Shown piece by piece: positions 1 to 8,513 of a stretch of 64,000 nucleotides of DNA. The notes beneath the pieces were generated by a model. It was given only the letters and a program-made list of their open reading frames with translations, made no database searches and was not told the DNA's origin. The DNA comes from Nocardia fusca NBRC 14340. Lineage in GTDB: Bacteria; Actinomycetota; Actinomycetes; Mycobacteriales; Mycobacteriaceae. Position 1 is the stretch's first letter, and each line of letters opens with the position of its first letter. Both the position numbers and the translations under genes were made by a program. The stretch covers positions 1 to 64,000 of the forward strand of contig NZ_BDCU01000017.1 of assembly GCF_001618425.1 (NCBI RefSeq). Direction: 5' to 3'.

Positions 1-207
1 ACCACTGAGGCAGACCATCAGAAATAGACAGAAGGTGCACGCTGTCATGCGCCTCGACCCACCTGGGGAGGCTCACATCACTGTCAGTGCTCAATGGCCA
101 CCGATCCATGGACGGACCAACGGCACGCGCGCTCAGTCGCTGCGTCGGTCCAGAATGGGGCGGGCCCGACCACTGAGGCCGACCATTCGAGGAAGACAGA
201 AAGGGTG
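1..207. repeat. Imperfect direct repeat at window edge
   Basis: Two related segments, about 1-38 and 169-207, share ACCACTGAGG, then GACCAT, then GACAGAA and GGTGC, about 168 bp apart. No convincing gene lies in 1-346; a short open frame at 35-247 has no recognisable product. Further copies may lie to the left of the window. What the repeat does is unknown. Confidence 0.4.
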
Positions 208-284
208 CGTACAGATGTGCACCCTGCCCGGCCTGCGTAGCTCATAGCAGCGTGATCAGGGCCACCACGCAGGTCACCGGGCCT

Positions 285-316
285 CTCGGCGCCGAGATGC
301 GGACCTCGGCGCCGAG
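285..316. terminator. Twin 12-bp palindromes downstream of hisG
   Basis: The palindrome CTCGGCGCCGAG occurs at 285-296 and again at 305-316. Each can fold by itself and the two can pair with each other. They sit 30 bp past the hisG stop codon, so a transcription-termination or mRNA-end role is likely. There is no clear U-tract. Confidence 0.4.
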
Positions 317-346
317 GCGGGGACAGACCGCGTTACGCCGGCTGAT

Positions 347-1198
347 TCAGAACGCGCGGCAGGAGCGGATATCGGTGGCCAGGATGGCCCGGGCGCCCAG
401 TTCCGCCAATTGATCCATCAGCTCGTTGCCCTTCTTCCGCGGCACCAGTGCCCGGACCGCCACCCAGCCGGGGTCGGCCAGCGGAGCGACCGTCGGGGAT
501 TCCAGCCCCGGAGTGAGTTCGGCGGCGCGTGCCAGCAGGTTCTTCGGGCAGTCGTAATCGAGCATCAGATACTGCTGAGCGAACACCACACCCTTGACCC
601 TGGCGACCAGCTGGTTACGCGCCCGCTCGCGCTGGTCGGAGCCGGCCCGTTCGATCAGCACGGCCTCGGAATCACACAGCGATTCGCCGAAGGCGACCAG
701 ATTGTGCTGGCGCAGAGTCCGGCCGGAGCCGACCACATCGGCGATCGCGTCGGCCACCCCGAGCTGGATGGAGATCTCGACGGCCCCGTCGAGCCGGATC
801 ACCTCGGCTTCGATCCCGCGGCGCGACAGATCGGCCAGTACGAGGTTGGGATAGGAGGTGGCGATCCGCTTGTCCTGCAGATCCTCGACCTTCCAGTCCT
901 GGCCCTGCGGGGCGGCGTAGCGGAAGGTCGAACCGCCGAATCCGAGCGAGAGTCGTTCGTGCACGGGCGCGCCCGAATCCAGCGACAGATCGCGGCCGGT
1001 GATCCCCAGGTCGAGTTCGCCGGAGCCGACGTAGATGGCGATGTCCTTGGGCCGCAGGAAGAAGAACTCCACCTGGTTGGCCGGATCGAGCACGGTGAGG
1101 TCGCGGGAGTCGGTGCGTTTGCGGTAGCCGGCCTCGGTGAGGATGGCGACCGCGGATTCGGAGAGTGCGCCCTTGTTGGGCACTGCGACGCGCAGCAT
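347..1198 (-). CDS. hisG: ATP phosphoribosyltransferase HisG
   Basis: First committed step of histidine biosynthesis: ATP plus PRPP gives N1-(5-phosphoribosyl)-ATP, in the cytosol. The 283-residue protein is the long HisG type with a C-terminal regulatory ACT-like domain, the usual length in mycobacteria and nocardiae. It begins [14 protein letters not shown], and the PRPP-binding loop [15 protein letters not shown] is in the middle. The ATG at 1198 was chosen because homology starts there; the frame is open further upstream but that part lies over hisE. It follows hisE by 35 bp on the same strand, so the two form a hisE-hisG operon. Feedback inhibition by histidine is known for the family and is not visible in the DNA. 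Confidence 0.96.
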   Translation of the reverse strand: MLRVAVPNKGALSESAVAILTEAGYRKRTDSRDLTVLDPANQVEFFFLRPKDIAIYVGSGELDLGITGRDLSLDSGAPVHERLSLGFGGSTFRYAAPQGQDWKVEDLQDKRIATSYPNLVLADLSRRGIEAEVIRLDGAVEISIQLGVADAIADVVGSGRTLRQHNLVAFGESLCDSEAVLIERAGSDQRERARNQLVARVKGVVFAQQYLMLDYDCPKNLLARAAELTPGLESPTVAPLADPGWVAVRALVPRKKGNELMDQLAELGARAILATDIRSCRAF

Positions 1199-1233
1199 GA
1201 TGGTCCTTTCGGTCGGGGGAACGGTCGGGGCGT

Positions 1234-1497
1234 CTACAGATGTCGGTAGACGTCCTCCAGCCGCAGCCCGCGGCCCACCATCAGAACCTGTACCCAGTAG
1301 AGGAGCTGGGAGATCTCCTCGGCGAGCGCCTCGTCGCCCTCGTGTTCGGCGGCCAGCCACACCTCACCGGCCTCCTCCAGCACCTTCTTGCCCTGGGTAT
1401 GGACGCCCGCGTCCAGCGCGGCGACGGTGCCCGACCCGGCGGGGCGGGTAGCTGCGCGATCCTGGAGCTCGGCGAACAGGGCCTCGAAAGTCTTCAC
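1234..1497 (-). CDS. hisE: Phosphoribosyl-ATP pyrophosphatase HisE
   Basis: Second step of histidine biosynthesis: hydrolyses phosphoribosyl-ATP to phosphoribosyl-AMP and PPi. The 87-residue protein has the all-alpha NTP-pyrophosphohydrolase pattern, with [14 protein letters not shown] and the acidic EEISQLLYW helix that binds Mg. It starts with GTG at 1497 ([14 protein letters not shown]) and is separate from HisI, as in mycobacteria. It lies 35 bp upstream of hisG. A strong hairpin at 1534-1575 separates it from the acyltransferase gene upstream. Confidence 0.96.
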   Translation of the reverse strand: MKTFEALFAELQDRAATRPAGSGTVAALDAGVHTQGKKVLEEAGEVWLAAEHEGDEALAEEISQLLYWVQVLMVGRGLRLEDVYRHL

Positions 1498-1533
1498 GGC
1501 AGGTCATTGTTTCAGACCACCGCCGCGCGACTC

Positions 1534-1575
1534 CGCCCGAGTGGGCGCCACTGTGTCGTGGCACCCACTCGGGCG
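1534..1575. terminator. Strong hairpin between acyltransferase and hisE
   Basis: The arms CGCCCGAGTGGG (1534-1545) and CCCACTCGGGCG (1564-1575) are perfectly complementary. They are followed by an inner GCCAC/GTGGC stem after one mismatch, with a 6-nt loop. It lies 16 bp after the acyltransferase stop and 37 bp before the hisE start, so it probably ends the upstream operon and isolates hisEG. Confidence 0.7.
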
Positions 1576-1591
1576 ATCACACGAGTACCGC

Positions 1592-3406
1592 TCATGCTCC
1601 GGAGAGCAGGGTCTCCAGTTCGGCGACGGCGGTGCGCAGGTGCCCGGCGAACGCGTGCATCTGGTCGGCGACGGCCGCCGGGGTGGCCAGGTAGAGGTTC
1701 CACCGGTCGGGCAGCAGTACGTAGGCGATACCGATGCACTTCGGGCTGGTGGAGCCGAAACCGAAGTAGCTGATGTTCACCGACGGTGCGGAGCTGGTGC
1801 TCAGATAGTCGTCGCGCAGGACGGTCCAGCCGGGGCTGGAGTACAGCGGGATCGGGTCGGTGACGCCGAGTTCGGCGCCGCGGCGCCGCTGGATCCATTC
1901 GAGTTCCCACAGATGCTGTTCCGGCGCCGCACCGGACTGGCACTGTTTCGCCCGTTCCACGTGCGCGGTGGCGGCGGCGCGGGCAGCGGCCAGTTTCGCG
2001 GCGGTATCGGCCGCCGGGTCCGTCATGGTGTCGGCGAAGGTCACCATCTCCGGGGTCACCACACGCATCGCCTCGGTACGGCCGTTGCGGTACTGCCGGG
2101 TGGCGATGGATTCGTAGGTCGCGCCGGTGAGGCCTTTGCTGCGCCGGTGCGCGAGCTGGTAGCTGAGCTGCGCGAAGGCGTCCGGGGAGATACCGAGCTG
2201 CTTGGCCCGGGCGGTGCCGAAATCGGAGAACGAGACGACCGTGGTGGCATTGTCGGCGGCGTACTGCGCGAACGCCACCCCGGCCGCGACCACTTCGGCC
2301 TGCTGCTCCGCGTCGAGCCGGAACTCGATCTGCTCGGCCGGCGGCAGCCCCTGCCCCCGCGCCCCGGACCGCTGGAGGTGTTCGCCGACGGGCGTCTCCA
2401 GCAGGGTGTCGACGAAGGACAAAATGGTGGTGCCGTCCAGGCCGCAGTGTTCGACATTGATGCCGGCCCGGCCGTCGGCGAAGACGATGAACGAGACCGA
2501 TTTGTCGAACCACCGGTTGGCGCTGTCACCGTGCAGGAGGGTGTCGGCGGCGTGCAGGTCGTCGCGCGGGGCGAAATCCTCGAGGCAGACGGCGAACAGC
2601 GCCGTTTCGACGGTGTCGAGCGCTTCGGCATTGTGTGGATCGGTCAGCAGCCGGGCGCGGGCGCGGGCCCAGTCGGCGCGCGCCGCGGTGGTCAGCTGTC
2701 CCACCGAGGTCCCGGCCGGGGCCGGCTCGGTGGCCGATTTCAGGATCGAGCGCAGACCCGCAGTCACATCCTCGAAGGCGTACGGGTCGCCGTCGGGTCC
2801 GAGAACGTCCAGCCGGAACATGGCTCCGCGGTGCAGTACGAGGATGTGGCGCGCGGTGGACGGGCCCGGTTCGGCCTCGCTGTAGGGCACCCGCACGGTG
2901 TCCTGTTCGAGACCGGGGATCCGGGTCTCGGAGAACAGGTACTTGTTCTGCCACATGGACAGGCGCTGCCCCCGCTGGGTGACCGGCGGGATCTCCTCCC
3001 GGTCCAGGGCCAGCTTGTAGTCGACCGCGGCGGCGACCAGCGCGGCGGCGCGCTCGGCCTGGTCGGCCGCGGTGGAACTCGCCAGCGCCGTATCGTCGCG
3101 GAACAGGAAGAAGAAGTTGGCGTTCAACGCGATCCGGTCCCGCCGGCCCAGGTAGCGCGAGGGCCAGAACCGGTCGAGCCAGCTGCCCACGCCCGGTGTC
3201 TCATCGTATTCGCGCAGCGCGTCGTGCAGCACGCGGCCGGGGCCGCCGGGGCGTAGCAGATCGGCCACGGCCGCCTCGGTGGCGGCCAGCTGCTCGGCGG
3301 TCAGCAGCGGTGTGCACCACTGGATGAAACGCGCGCAGCTGTCCTCGAGGGTCGGCAACGGGACCCTCGGGAGCTGGTCCTCGGCGGCGAAGGTGGGTTC
3401 GGTCAA
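1592..3406 (-). CDS. Choline/carnitine O-acyltransferase family protein
   Basis: Predicted to move an acyl group between CoA and the hydroxyl of a zwitterionic small molecule, as carnitine and choline acyltransferases do. The 604-residue length matches that family. Visible motifs are NRWFDKS (about 297-303), the catalytic region NVEHCGLDG with His320, and a C-terminal LSTSSAPS plus GSTSPKCIGIAYVL block matching the substrate and CoA site. It has no signal peptide or membrane segment. It is the last gene of a three-gene operon, 45 bp after the methyltransferase gene, and ends just before a hairpin. True carnitine acyltransferases are uncommon in bacteria and the acceptor here is unknown. The neighbours suggest a hydroxylated, N-methylated amino acid rather than host-derived carnitine; that part is inference. 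Confidence 0.85.
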   Translation of the reverse strand: MTEPTFAAEDQLPRVPLPTLEDSCARFIQWCTPLLTAEQLAATEAAVADLLRPGGPGRVLHDALREYDETPGVGSWLDRFWPSRYLGRRDRIALNANFFFLFRDDTALASSTAADQAERAAALVAAAVDYKLALDREEIPPVTQRGQRLSMWQNKYLFSETRIPGLEQDTVRVPYSEAEPGPSTARHILVLHRGAMFRLDVLGPDGDPYAFEDVTAGLRSILKSATEPAPAGTSVGQLTTAARADWARARARLLTDPHNAEALDTVETALFAVCLEDFAPRDDLHAADTLLHGDSANRWFDKSVSFIVFADGRAGINVEHCGLDGTTILSFVDTLLETPVGEHLQRSGARGQGLPPAEQIEFRLDAEQQAEVVAAGVAFAQYAADNATTVVSFSDFGTARAKQLGISPDAFAQLSYQLAHRRSKGLTGATYESIATRQYRNGRTEAMRVVTPEMVTFADTMTDPAADTAAKLAAARAAATAHVERAKQCQSGAAPEQHLWELEWIQRRRGAELGVTDPIPLYSSPGWTVLRDDYLSTSSAPSVNISYFGFGSTSPKCIGIAYVLLPDRWNLYLATPAAVADQMHAFAGHLRTAVAELETLLSGA

Positions 3407-3451
3407 GTCGTTCTCCGGTTCGGTCGTCGGTCGGCGGGTTGCGCCCGGCGG

Positions 3452-4273
3452 TCAAGCGATGGATATGGGCGCCGAAAGTGGCCGGGACACATAGAGATTG
3501 GCATACAGCCAACCCTCGTTCTCCAGGCCGGTGGTATCGATGCCGTTACCGGCCAGCGTACTCAGCACCTGCTCGCGCTCGGCCAGCGAGGCGAACCGAC
3601 GCTGGGCGAACTCACCGGGCATCCGCCGGGTGTGGTAGCCCAGGGCCGCCAGTTCCGCCTCGATGGGTGCGAAACCGTACATACGCAGCACGAAATGGGC
3701 CATCCAGGGGCGTCGGTCGGGATGGGCGGTGGCGATCCGCACAATCGTCTTCTCGGTGACGTATCCGATACAGCCGGTCGAGACGACCAGGTCCGCGGAG
3801 GCGAGAATCGCGCGTTGCTCGTCACTGGGATCGGTGGCCTCGAGGTCGGCGTGCACCACGGCATCGAGCAAGCCCGCCGCGCGGGCGTAGTCCAGTGCGG
3901 GCGCGGAGGCGTCCATACCGAGGAACCGCACCCCGGGCAGCGCGTCGGCGCCGGCCAGCCGGGCGCGGTCGCGCGTGATCAACTCCTCCGTACCCGCCTC
4001 GGGGTCCGCATACGAGCCGGCCAACTCGGCGAGGGTGGTGTCCCAGCGCAGCAGGGCCGCGTTCACGCCGTAGGAGCACCCGATGTCCAGCACGCTGGGG
4101 GCTGCTCCCTTCGCCGCGCCGCATTCGGCGATCTGCCCCCGCAGATGCGGTTTCGCCAGTTCCGGAATGCGATAGTCCAGCTCCGACATCCGCGCATAGT
4201 AGCCGCGTGGATCGGGCCTCGAGTAGATGTCGTCGAAGGATGCTTTCCCGGTGGTGTGCAACGGAACTGGCAC
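3452..4273 (-). CDS. Class I SAM-dependent methyltransferase
   Basis: A 273-residue methyltransferase. Motif I, VLDIGCSYGVNAALL, lies at about residues 61-75, and the acidic post-I region and a GCIGYVTE segment follow. The GTG start at 4273 has a GAGGAG ribosome site 11 nt upstream; the frame continues further upstream but overlaps the oxygenase gene and loses homology. It lies 43 bp downstream of the oxygenase gene and 45 bp upstream of the acyltransferase gene. The substrate cannot be read from sequence. In this context N-methylation of an amino group, giving a betaine-like product, is a reasonable guess; O-methylation is possible. Confidence 0.8.
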   Translation of the reverse strand: MPVPLHTTGKASFDDIYSRPDPRGYYARMSELDYRIPELAKPHLRGQIAECGAAKGAAPSVLDIGCSYGVNAALLRWDTTLAELAGSYADPEAGTEELITRDRARLAGADALPGVRFLGMDASAPALDYARAAGLLDAVVHADLEATDPSDEQRAILASADLVVSTGCIGYVTEKTIVRIATAHPDRRPWMAHFVLRMYGFAPIEAELAALGYHTRRMPGEFAQRRFASLAEREQVLSTLAGNGIDTTGLENEGWLYANLYVSRPLSAPISIA

Positions 4274-4316
4274 GGTGTGTTCCTCTCCTCGGGCGGTATC
4301 CACTCGATCGCGTCGA

Positions 4317-5177
4317 TCAATCGAGCAGCCGGTCACCCCGGACGGCGTCGGCCGCGGCGAGATGATCGGGGAGCACCCGTCCGAACAGTTGACGGGTGCG
4401 TTCCACGGTGCCGATGACACCGGGACGGTCGCTGTAGGCGAAGATCGCCGTATGCCGCGCGGCCGCACCCGCCACCGGGGAGACCCGGTGCAGCGAGAAG
4501 CGGCCCTGGAAGAGTTGCAGATCCCCCGGGCGCAGTACCAGGCGCCGGATGAGGTGCTCGCCCGATCCGGACAGAACCGCGTGCACATCCGGCAGGTTCT
4601 CGGCCTGCGGGGAACGGATCCCGGGACAGTATTCGAAGACGCCGCCCGCGTCGGGGGTGGCGGTCAGCATGCTGACGGTGAACTCGTTGGTGTCGAAATG
4701 CCAGGGATGCGATTGTCCCGGGGAAACCACGTTCAGGACCAGCCCCGCCAGGGGGTCGGCGAATTCGTGCAGCCGATCCCGGTCGAAGCAGTCGGCCAGG
4801 AAACGCTGGAACAACTCGTCGGTGTAGAGCCGGTGGATCAGCGCATCGGCGGGTATGCGGTCGCGCGGCACGAAGGCGTTACCGCGTTCGAATACGATCC
4901 GGCCGGGATGGCCCTCGGGCAATTCGCTGTCGAGCGGGATGTTGTAGGCGTTGACCTGCTCGGTGCGGTAGTAGGCGTGCGGCGCCATCCGCTCCCCCTG
5001 CTCGGCGAGCAGGGCGTGCAATTCGGGCCGGATGAACTCGCGCAGGACAGTGCAGCCGTCCGCGGCGAGATCGGCCCGGGCCGCCGCCACCGCGGCACGC
5101 CAACCGGGAGCGCCGGGCTCCGCGAGCGGGTAGCGGGATGTGTCGACGATTGCGTCCAAGGTCACCGTGGCGGCCAT
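4317..5177 (-). CDS. Fe(II)/2-oxoglutarate-dependent oxygenase, BesD/HalD-like
   Basis: A 286-residue cupin-type oxygenase. The iron triad is visible as His160-Phe-Asp162 in HPWHFDTNEF and His230 in FSLHRVSPV; Arg241 is placed to bind 2-oxoglutarate. The HFDTNEF and FEYCPGIRS pattern recalls the BesD/HalD amino-acid oxygenase/halogenase group. Halogenases replace the Asp of HxD with Gly or Ala; here Asp162 is retained, so hydroxylation is expected rather than chlorination. It is the first gene of the operon with the methyltransferase and acyltransferase genes. The ATG at 5177 has no Shine-Dalgarno site but has a -10-like GATAACAAT a few bases upstream, so the mRNA may be leaderless. Confidence 0.82.
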   Translation of the reverse strand: MAATVTLDAIVDTSRYPLAEPGAPGWRAAVAAARADLAADGCTVLREFIRPELHALLAEQGERMAPHAYYRTEQVNAYNIPLDSELPEGHPGRIVFERGNAFVPRDRIPADALIHRLYTDELFQRFLADCFDRDRLHEFADPLAGLVLNVVSPGQSHPWHFDTNEFTVSMLTATPDAGGVFEYCPGIRSPQAENLPDVHAVLSGSGEHLIRRLVLRPGDLQLFQGRFSLHRVSPVAGAAARHTAIFAYSDRPGVIGTVERTRQLFGRVLPDHLAAADAVRGDRLLD

Positions 5178-5193
5178 AGCGATATTGTTATCG
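5178..5193 (-). promoter_or_regulatory. Candidate operator/promoter at oxygenase start
   Basis: A perfect inverted repeat, CGATA-TTGT-TATCG (5180-5193), abuts the start codon of the oxygenase gene. On the minus strand it contains a GATAACAAT -10-like box. A repressor bound here would block transcription of the three-gene operon. No regulator gene is adjacent on this strand; the nearest is the MerR gene at 6930. Confidence 0.4.
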
Positions 5194-5637
5194 GACTGTC
5201 TGCGACACGCCCGGTGTTTGCCGGAGATAGCGGGTGAGTCCGGTCACGGACCGTTCGGTCTTGTTGTTCCGCAACATCGTTCGCAATCGCCGGTCGTCCC
5301 TGATCACAGCGGTGACGACGGGAAACGGCCGCGAAATGCAGCCCATCATCGGATGTTTGGCGCACGGACGCAATCGGCGTCGCATCGGAAACCGCCGAAC
5401 CCGAAGGACACGAAGCGGTCTCGCCGCCGGACCGGGCCCGTCGCGGTGGTCGCCCGGCTACCGGACCGCGGCTGCCGGAAAACCGGCGGGTGTCCTGTTC
5501 CGGGAACTGTCCCGCATCCGGCCGGCCACGCGGAGGTGATGCAGATCACCGTTGAAGTTGACCTCGGGTCAGGGTGGAAGCTCGTCGCAGCGGCACCACG
5601 CCGAGGGAATACCACCGAGTCGAAGGACCGAACCACC
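5194..5637. promoter_or_regulatory. Divergent intergenic region with MerR-type palindrome
   Basis: About 440 bp lie between two divergent transcription units and no convincing gene is present. At 5559-5571 a perfect TGACC-TCG-GGTCA palindrome overlaps a TTGACC -35-like element 66 bp before the serine-hydrolase start. Dyads of this kind are typical MerR-family operators, and a MerR gene is the second gene of that unit. The rest shows nothing recognisable. Confidence 0.45.
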
Positions 5638-6849
5638 ATGTCCATCACCTTTTCGAACCAGAACGAGAGCACTACGCGGACCGGCGCGCACGCCGCCGCC
5701 ACCGCGGGCGACGAGGCCGGATCGGCGACCGGCGGACCCGATCGTCCGGGGTTGCGGAAAGCGCTGGAGGAGATCGTGGCGTCCGGTTTCACCGGGATCA
5801 CGGTGCGGGTGCACGATGAGCGGGGCGAGTGGGCCGGCAGCGCGGGGTTGGCCGAGCTGGGTGGTTCGGTGCCGCCGCCGATCGACGGGCACGTCCGGAT
5901 CGGCAGCAATACCAAGACTTTCACCGCGACGCTGGTGTTGCAGCTGGTGGGTGAGGGCAGGATCGGGCTGGATGTCCCGGTGGTGGAGTATCTGCCGGAG
6001 TTCGGGTTCGACGCGCGGATCACGGTGCGGATGCTGTTGCAGCACACCAGTGGCCTGTTCAACTTCACCGGCGAAGTCCACGACGACGGAACGGTCGTGC
6101 CGGGAATTCCGATCCCCTACGGACCCTCGGGCCCGGCGTGGCCGGAAAACCGGTTCGGGATCTATCGACCGCAGAATCTGGTGGAACTGGCGCTGTCGAA
6201 GCCGGCGCGGTTCGAGCCGGGGGCGGGCTGGAGTTATTCGAATACCAATTACGTGGCGGCGCGGCTGCTGATCGAGAAGGTCACCGGACGCTCGCTCGCC
6301 GCGGAGATGCAGCGGCGGATCCTGGGACCACTGGGATTGTCGGGCACTGTGGTACCGGACGCCTCGCCGGAGATCCCCGAGCCGCACGCGCACGCCTACT
6401 ACCGCTATGCGGACGCCGGAGCGGAACGGACGATCGATGTCACGCGGCAGAACCCGACCTGGGTCTCCACCGGCGGTGACATGATCTCCACCACCGGCGA
6501 CCTGCACACCTTCATCGCCGCGCTGATGAACGGTGAACTCCTGCCGCCCACGCTGCTGGCCGAGATGTGCACCCCGCGTCCGACGGGTATCCCCGGGATG
6601 GCCTACGGCCTGGGAGTATTCGTCCAGGACACGGAGGGCGGCGGCACCCTCATCACCCACAACGGCGCCGCCGTCGGGCACGCGGCGCTGATGTACAGCA
6701 CACCCGACGGCACCAGAATCCTCACCGCCGCGCTGAACTGCGTGGACGACCCCGGCCTCTCCATTGCGACAGCGTTTTCGAACGCCCGGCTCCGGCTCGT
6801 CGACGAGGTCTTCGGCGGGCCGGGGAATTCCGAGCCCGCCCGGCGCTGA
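5638..6849 (+). CDS. Serine hydrolase, beta-lactamase/D-Ala-D-Ala carboxypeptidase family
   Basis: A 403-residue member of the class C beta-lactamase-like (S12) serine hydrolases. The nucleophile motif SNTK is Ser90-x-x-Lys93, and the second motif is Tyr200-Ser-Asn202 in WSYSNTNY. The third box reads THNG in place of HTG/KTG. No N-terminal signal peptide is evident: the first 35 residues are polar and rich in Thr and Ala, so the location is uncertain. The ATG at 5638 has an AAGGA site upstream, and a palindrome at 5559-5571 probably controls it. The MerR regulator gene follows 80 bp later. It could be a peptidase, esterase or beta-lactamase; the family alone does not decide. Confidence 0.82.
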   Translation: MSITFSNQNESTTRTGAHAAATAGDEAGSATGGPDRPGLRKALEEIVASGFTGITVRVHDERGEWAGSAGLAELGGSVPPPIDGHVRIGSNTKTFTATLVLQLVGEGRIGLDVPVVEYLPEFGFDARITVRMLLQHTSGLFNFTGEVHDDGTVVPGIPIPYGPSGPAWPENRFGIYRPQNLVELALSKPARFEPGAGWSYSNTNYVAARLLIEKVTGRSLAAEMQRRILGPLGLSGTVVPDASPEIPEPHAHAYYRYADAGAERTIDVTRQNPTWVSTGGDMISTTGDLHTFIAALMNGELLPPTLLAEMCTPRPTGIPGMAYGLGVFVQDTEGGGTLITHNGAAVGHAALMYSTPDGTRILTAALNCVDDPGLSIATAFSNARLRLVDEVFGGPGNSEPARR

Positions 6850-6929
6850 GGACACCGGCCCCGGGAGCACGGTCGAGCGGCTCCCGGGCGACCGCCACTG
6901 CGGGCTCCACGACAAGGAAGGCTGAACGG

Positions 6930-7727
6930 ATGAGGAACGGAGTCACGATCGGGCAGGCGGCCGCCTTCGTCGGCGTCACGGTGAAGACGGTGCGGCACTA
7001 CCACAAGATCGGGCTGGTGGCAGAGCCGGAACGCGACAGCTCCGGTTTCCGGCGGTACGGATCCGCGGAGCTGTTGCGGCTGGTGCAGGCCCGGACGCTG
7101 GCCGCCGCCGGGGTGCCGCTGGCCGAGATCGGGCCGCTGCTCGAAGCCGACCCCGCGGGCTTCGTCACCGCGCTGGCCGGCGTCGAGCGGCAACTCACCG
7201 AACGGATCGAGGAGCTGGTCACGCGGCGTGACACGCTGCACCGGCTCGCCGACGGTGACCGGGCGCTGCTGGGCGACCGCGCGGTGACGTTGCTGGAGAG
7301 GATGACCCGCCTCGGCTTTCCCGCGGACGAGGTGGCGACCGCCCGTGAAGGCTGGGTGCTGGCGAAGGCCCTGGTACCCGACGGCTTCGACGACTACCTC
7401 GGCCACGTCGAGCTCGCCCTCGACGACCCCCGCTACGTCGCCCTGATCCAGCGCGCCGCCGCGGCCGCGGCCTGGGAACCGGACGACCCCCGCGTCGCCG
7501 AACTCGCCACCGCCGTGGCCGACCACTACCTCACTCACCCCGAACACCTGAAGATCGTCACCGCCCTGCAGGCACGCACCGATACCGCGGCGCGATACAC
7601 CCTCATCGCACACCACGGCGAAGAGCAGACGCCGGCGGTGAGGCGGCTGGGCGTGCTCTTCGAGAACAGGCTCCGGACCGCCGGTATCCGGCTCCCCGCG
7701 CAGGACCACCGTCGAGCGCCACGCTGA
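6930..7727 (+). CDS. MerR-family transcriptional regulator
   Basis: A 265-residue regulator. The N-terminal winged helix (GVTIGQAAAFVGVTVKTVRH, then RRYGSAELLRL) is typical of MerR, and a dimerisation coiled coil spans about residues 75-115. The C-terminal part is long and helical with no metal-binding cysteines, so it probably senses an organic ligand, as TipA-type members do. The ATG at 6930 has an AAGGAAG site. It lies 80 bp after the serine-hydrolase gene, and the palindrome upstream of that gene (5559-5571) is its likely operator, which would make the pair autoregulated. Confidence 0.85.
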   Translation: MRNGVTIGQAAAFVGVTVKTVRHYHKIGLVAEPERDSSGFRRYGSAELLRLVQARTLAAAGVPLAEIGPLLEADPAGFVTALAGVERQLTERIEELVTRRDTLHRLADGDRALLGDRAVTLLERMTRLGFPADEVATAREGWVLAKALVPDGFDDYLGHVELALDDPRYVALIQRAAAAAAWEPDDPRVAELATAVADHYLTHPEHLKIVTALQARTDTAARYTLIAHHGEEQTPAVRRLGVLFENRLRTAGIRLPAQDHRRAPR

Positions 7728-7745
7728 TACTGCCCGAGCCCGAGC

Positions 7746-7770
7746 TCACCGTCTCGCCGCGAGACGGTGA
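7746..7770. terminator. Bidirectional hairpin terminator
   Basis: An 11-bp perfect stem, TCACCGTCTCG and CGAGACGGTGA, with a 3-nt loop, lies between the convergent MerR and HAD genes. Confidence 0.7.
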
Positions 7771-7814
7771 CCCGCGCCACGGGTCGGTCGTCGACGACCG
7801 GAAGCCGGCGGAAC

Positions 7815-8513
7815 TCAGGACGCCCCAGGATCACTGACGGCAACCGCGCGGCAGGTCCGCAGCACCTCGTCGAGGTCGGTAGGCGACAGCCCGATCAGAC
7901 TGTCGCGGTGCACCCGCGACGGGTGCACCGGGACGGGGATCTCGCAGGGCACCACCAGCACCCCGCAACCCGCGGCCGCCGCGGCGGCCACTCCGGTGAC
8001 GGAATCCTCGACGGCCACACAATCGCCGGGCTCGAGACCGAGCAGCTCCGCCGCCCGCAGGTACACGGCGGGATCCGGTTTCCCGTGCGGGACCTCGTCG
8101 CCGCAGACCGAGACATCGAAGCGATCGCGGCCCAGGGTCTCCAGAGCCAGCTCGGTCAGCGACCGTTTGGTGTTGGTCACCAGCGCGGTGGGCAGACCCG
8201 CGGCACGCACCATCTCCAGCGCCTCCACCGCGCCCGGACGCCACGGGATCGGCCCGCTCATCAGTTCCGTCACGCGCTGTTCCAGGAAATGTCCGGCCGC
8301 CGCCACGGCCTCGGGCTCCGGGGGCAGACCGAGTTCGGTGAACATGATCCGCAGCGCGTTCGCCCCGGACGCCCCGATGAGTGCGTGCCGGATCTCCTGG
8401 GTCATCTCCCGGCCCAGTTCGCGCGCCAGCTCCCGCACACCGATATCCCAGAGCTTCTCCGAATCGAGGAGGGTGCCGTCCATATCCCACAGCACTCCGG
8501 CAACCCGGTTCAT
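7815..8513 (-). CDS. HAD-superfamily phosphatase (subfamily IA)
   Basis: A 232-residue haloacid-dehalogenase-type hydrolase. Motif I is WDMDGTLLDS with both catalytic aspartates, motif II is the Thr in LVTNTK, motif III is the Lys in HGKPDP, and motif IV is CVAVEDSVTG. A helical cap lies between motifs I and II, as in phosphoglycolate phosphatase and beta-phosphoglucomutase. The substrate is not predictable. It converges on the MerR gene across a hairpin, and the kinase gene lies 110 bp away on the same strand. Confidence 0.88.
   Translation of the reverse strand: MNRVAGVLWDMDGTLLDSEKLWDIGVRELARELGREMTQEIRHALIGASGANALRIMFTELGLPPEPEAVAAAGHFLEQRVTELMSGPIPWRPGAVEALEMVRAAGLPTALVTNTKRSLTELALETLGRDRFDVSVCGDEVPHGKPDPAVYLRAAELLGLEPGDCVAVEDSVTGVAAAAAAGCGVLVVPCEIPVPVHPSRVHRDSLIGLSPTDLDEVLRTCRAVAVSDPGAS

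Noticed and set aside
1388..3256. A long plus-strand frame opposite the acyltransferase and hisE genes
   Set aside because: Low-complexity Gly/Arg/Val-rich product with no family pattern; the minus strand carries clear enzymes.
4317..5177. Calling the oxygenase a halogenase
   Set aside because: Asp162 of the HxD iron triad is present; halogenases of this group need Gly or Ala there to make room for chloride.
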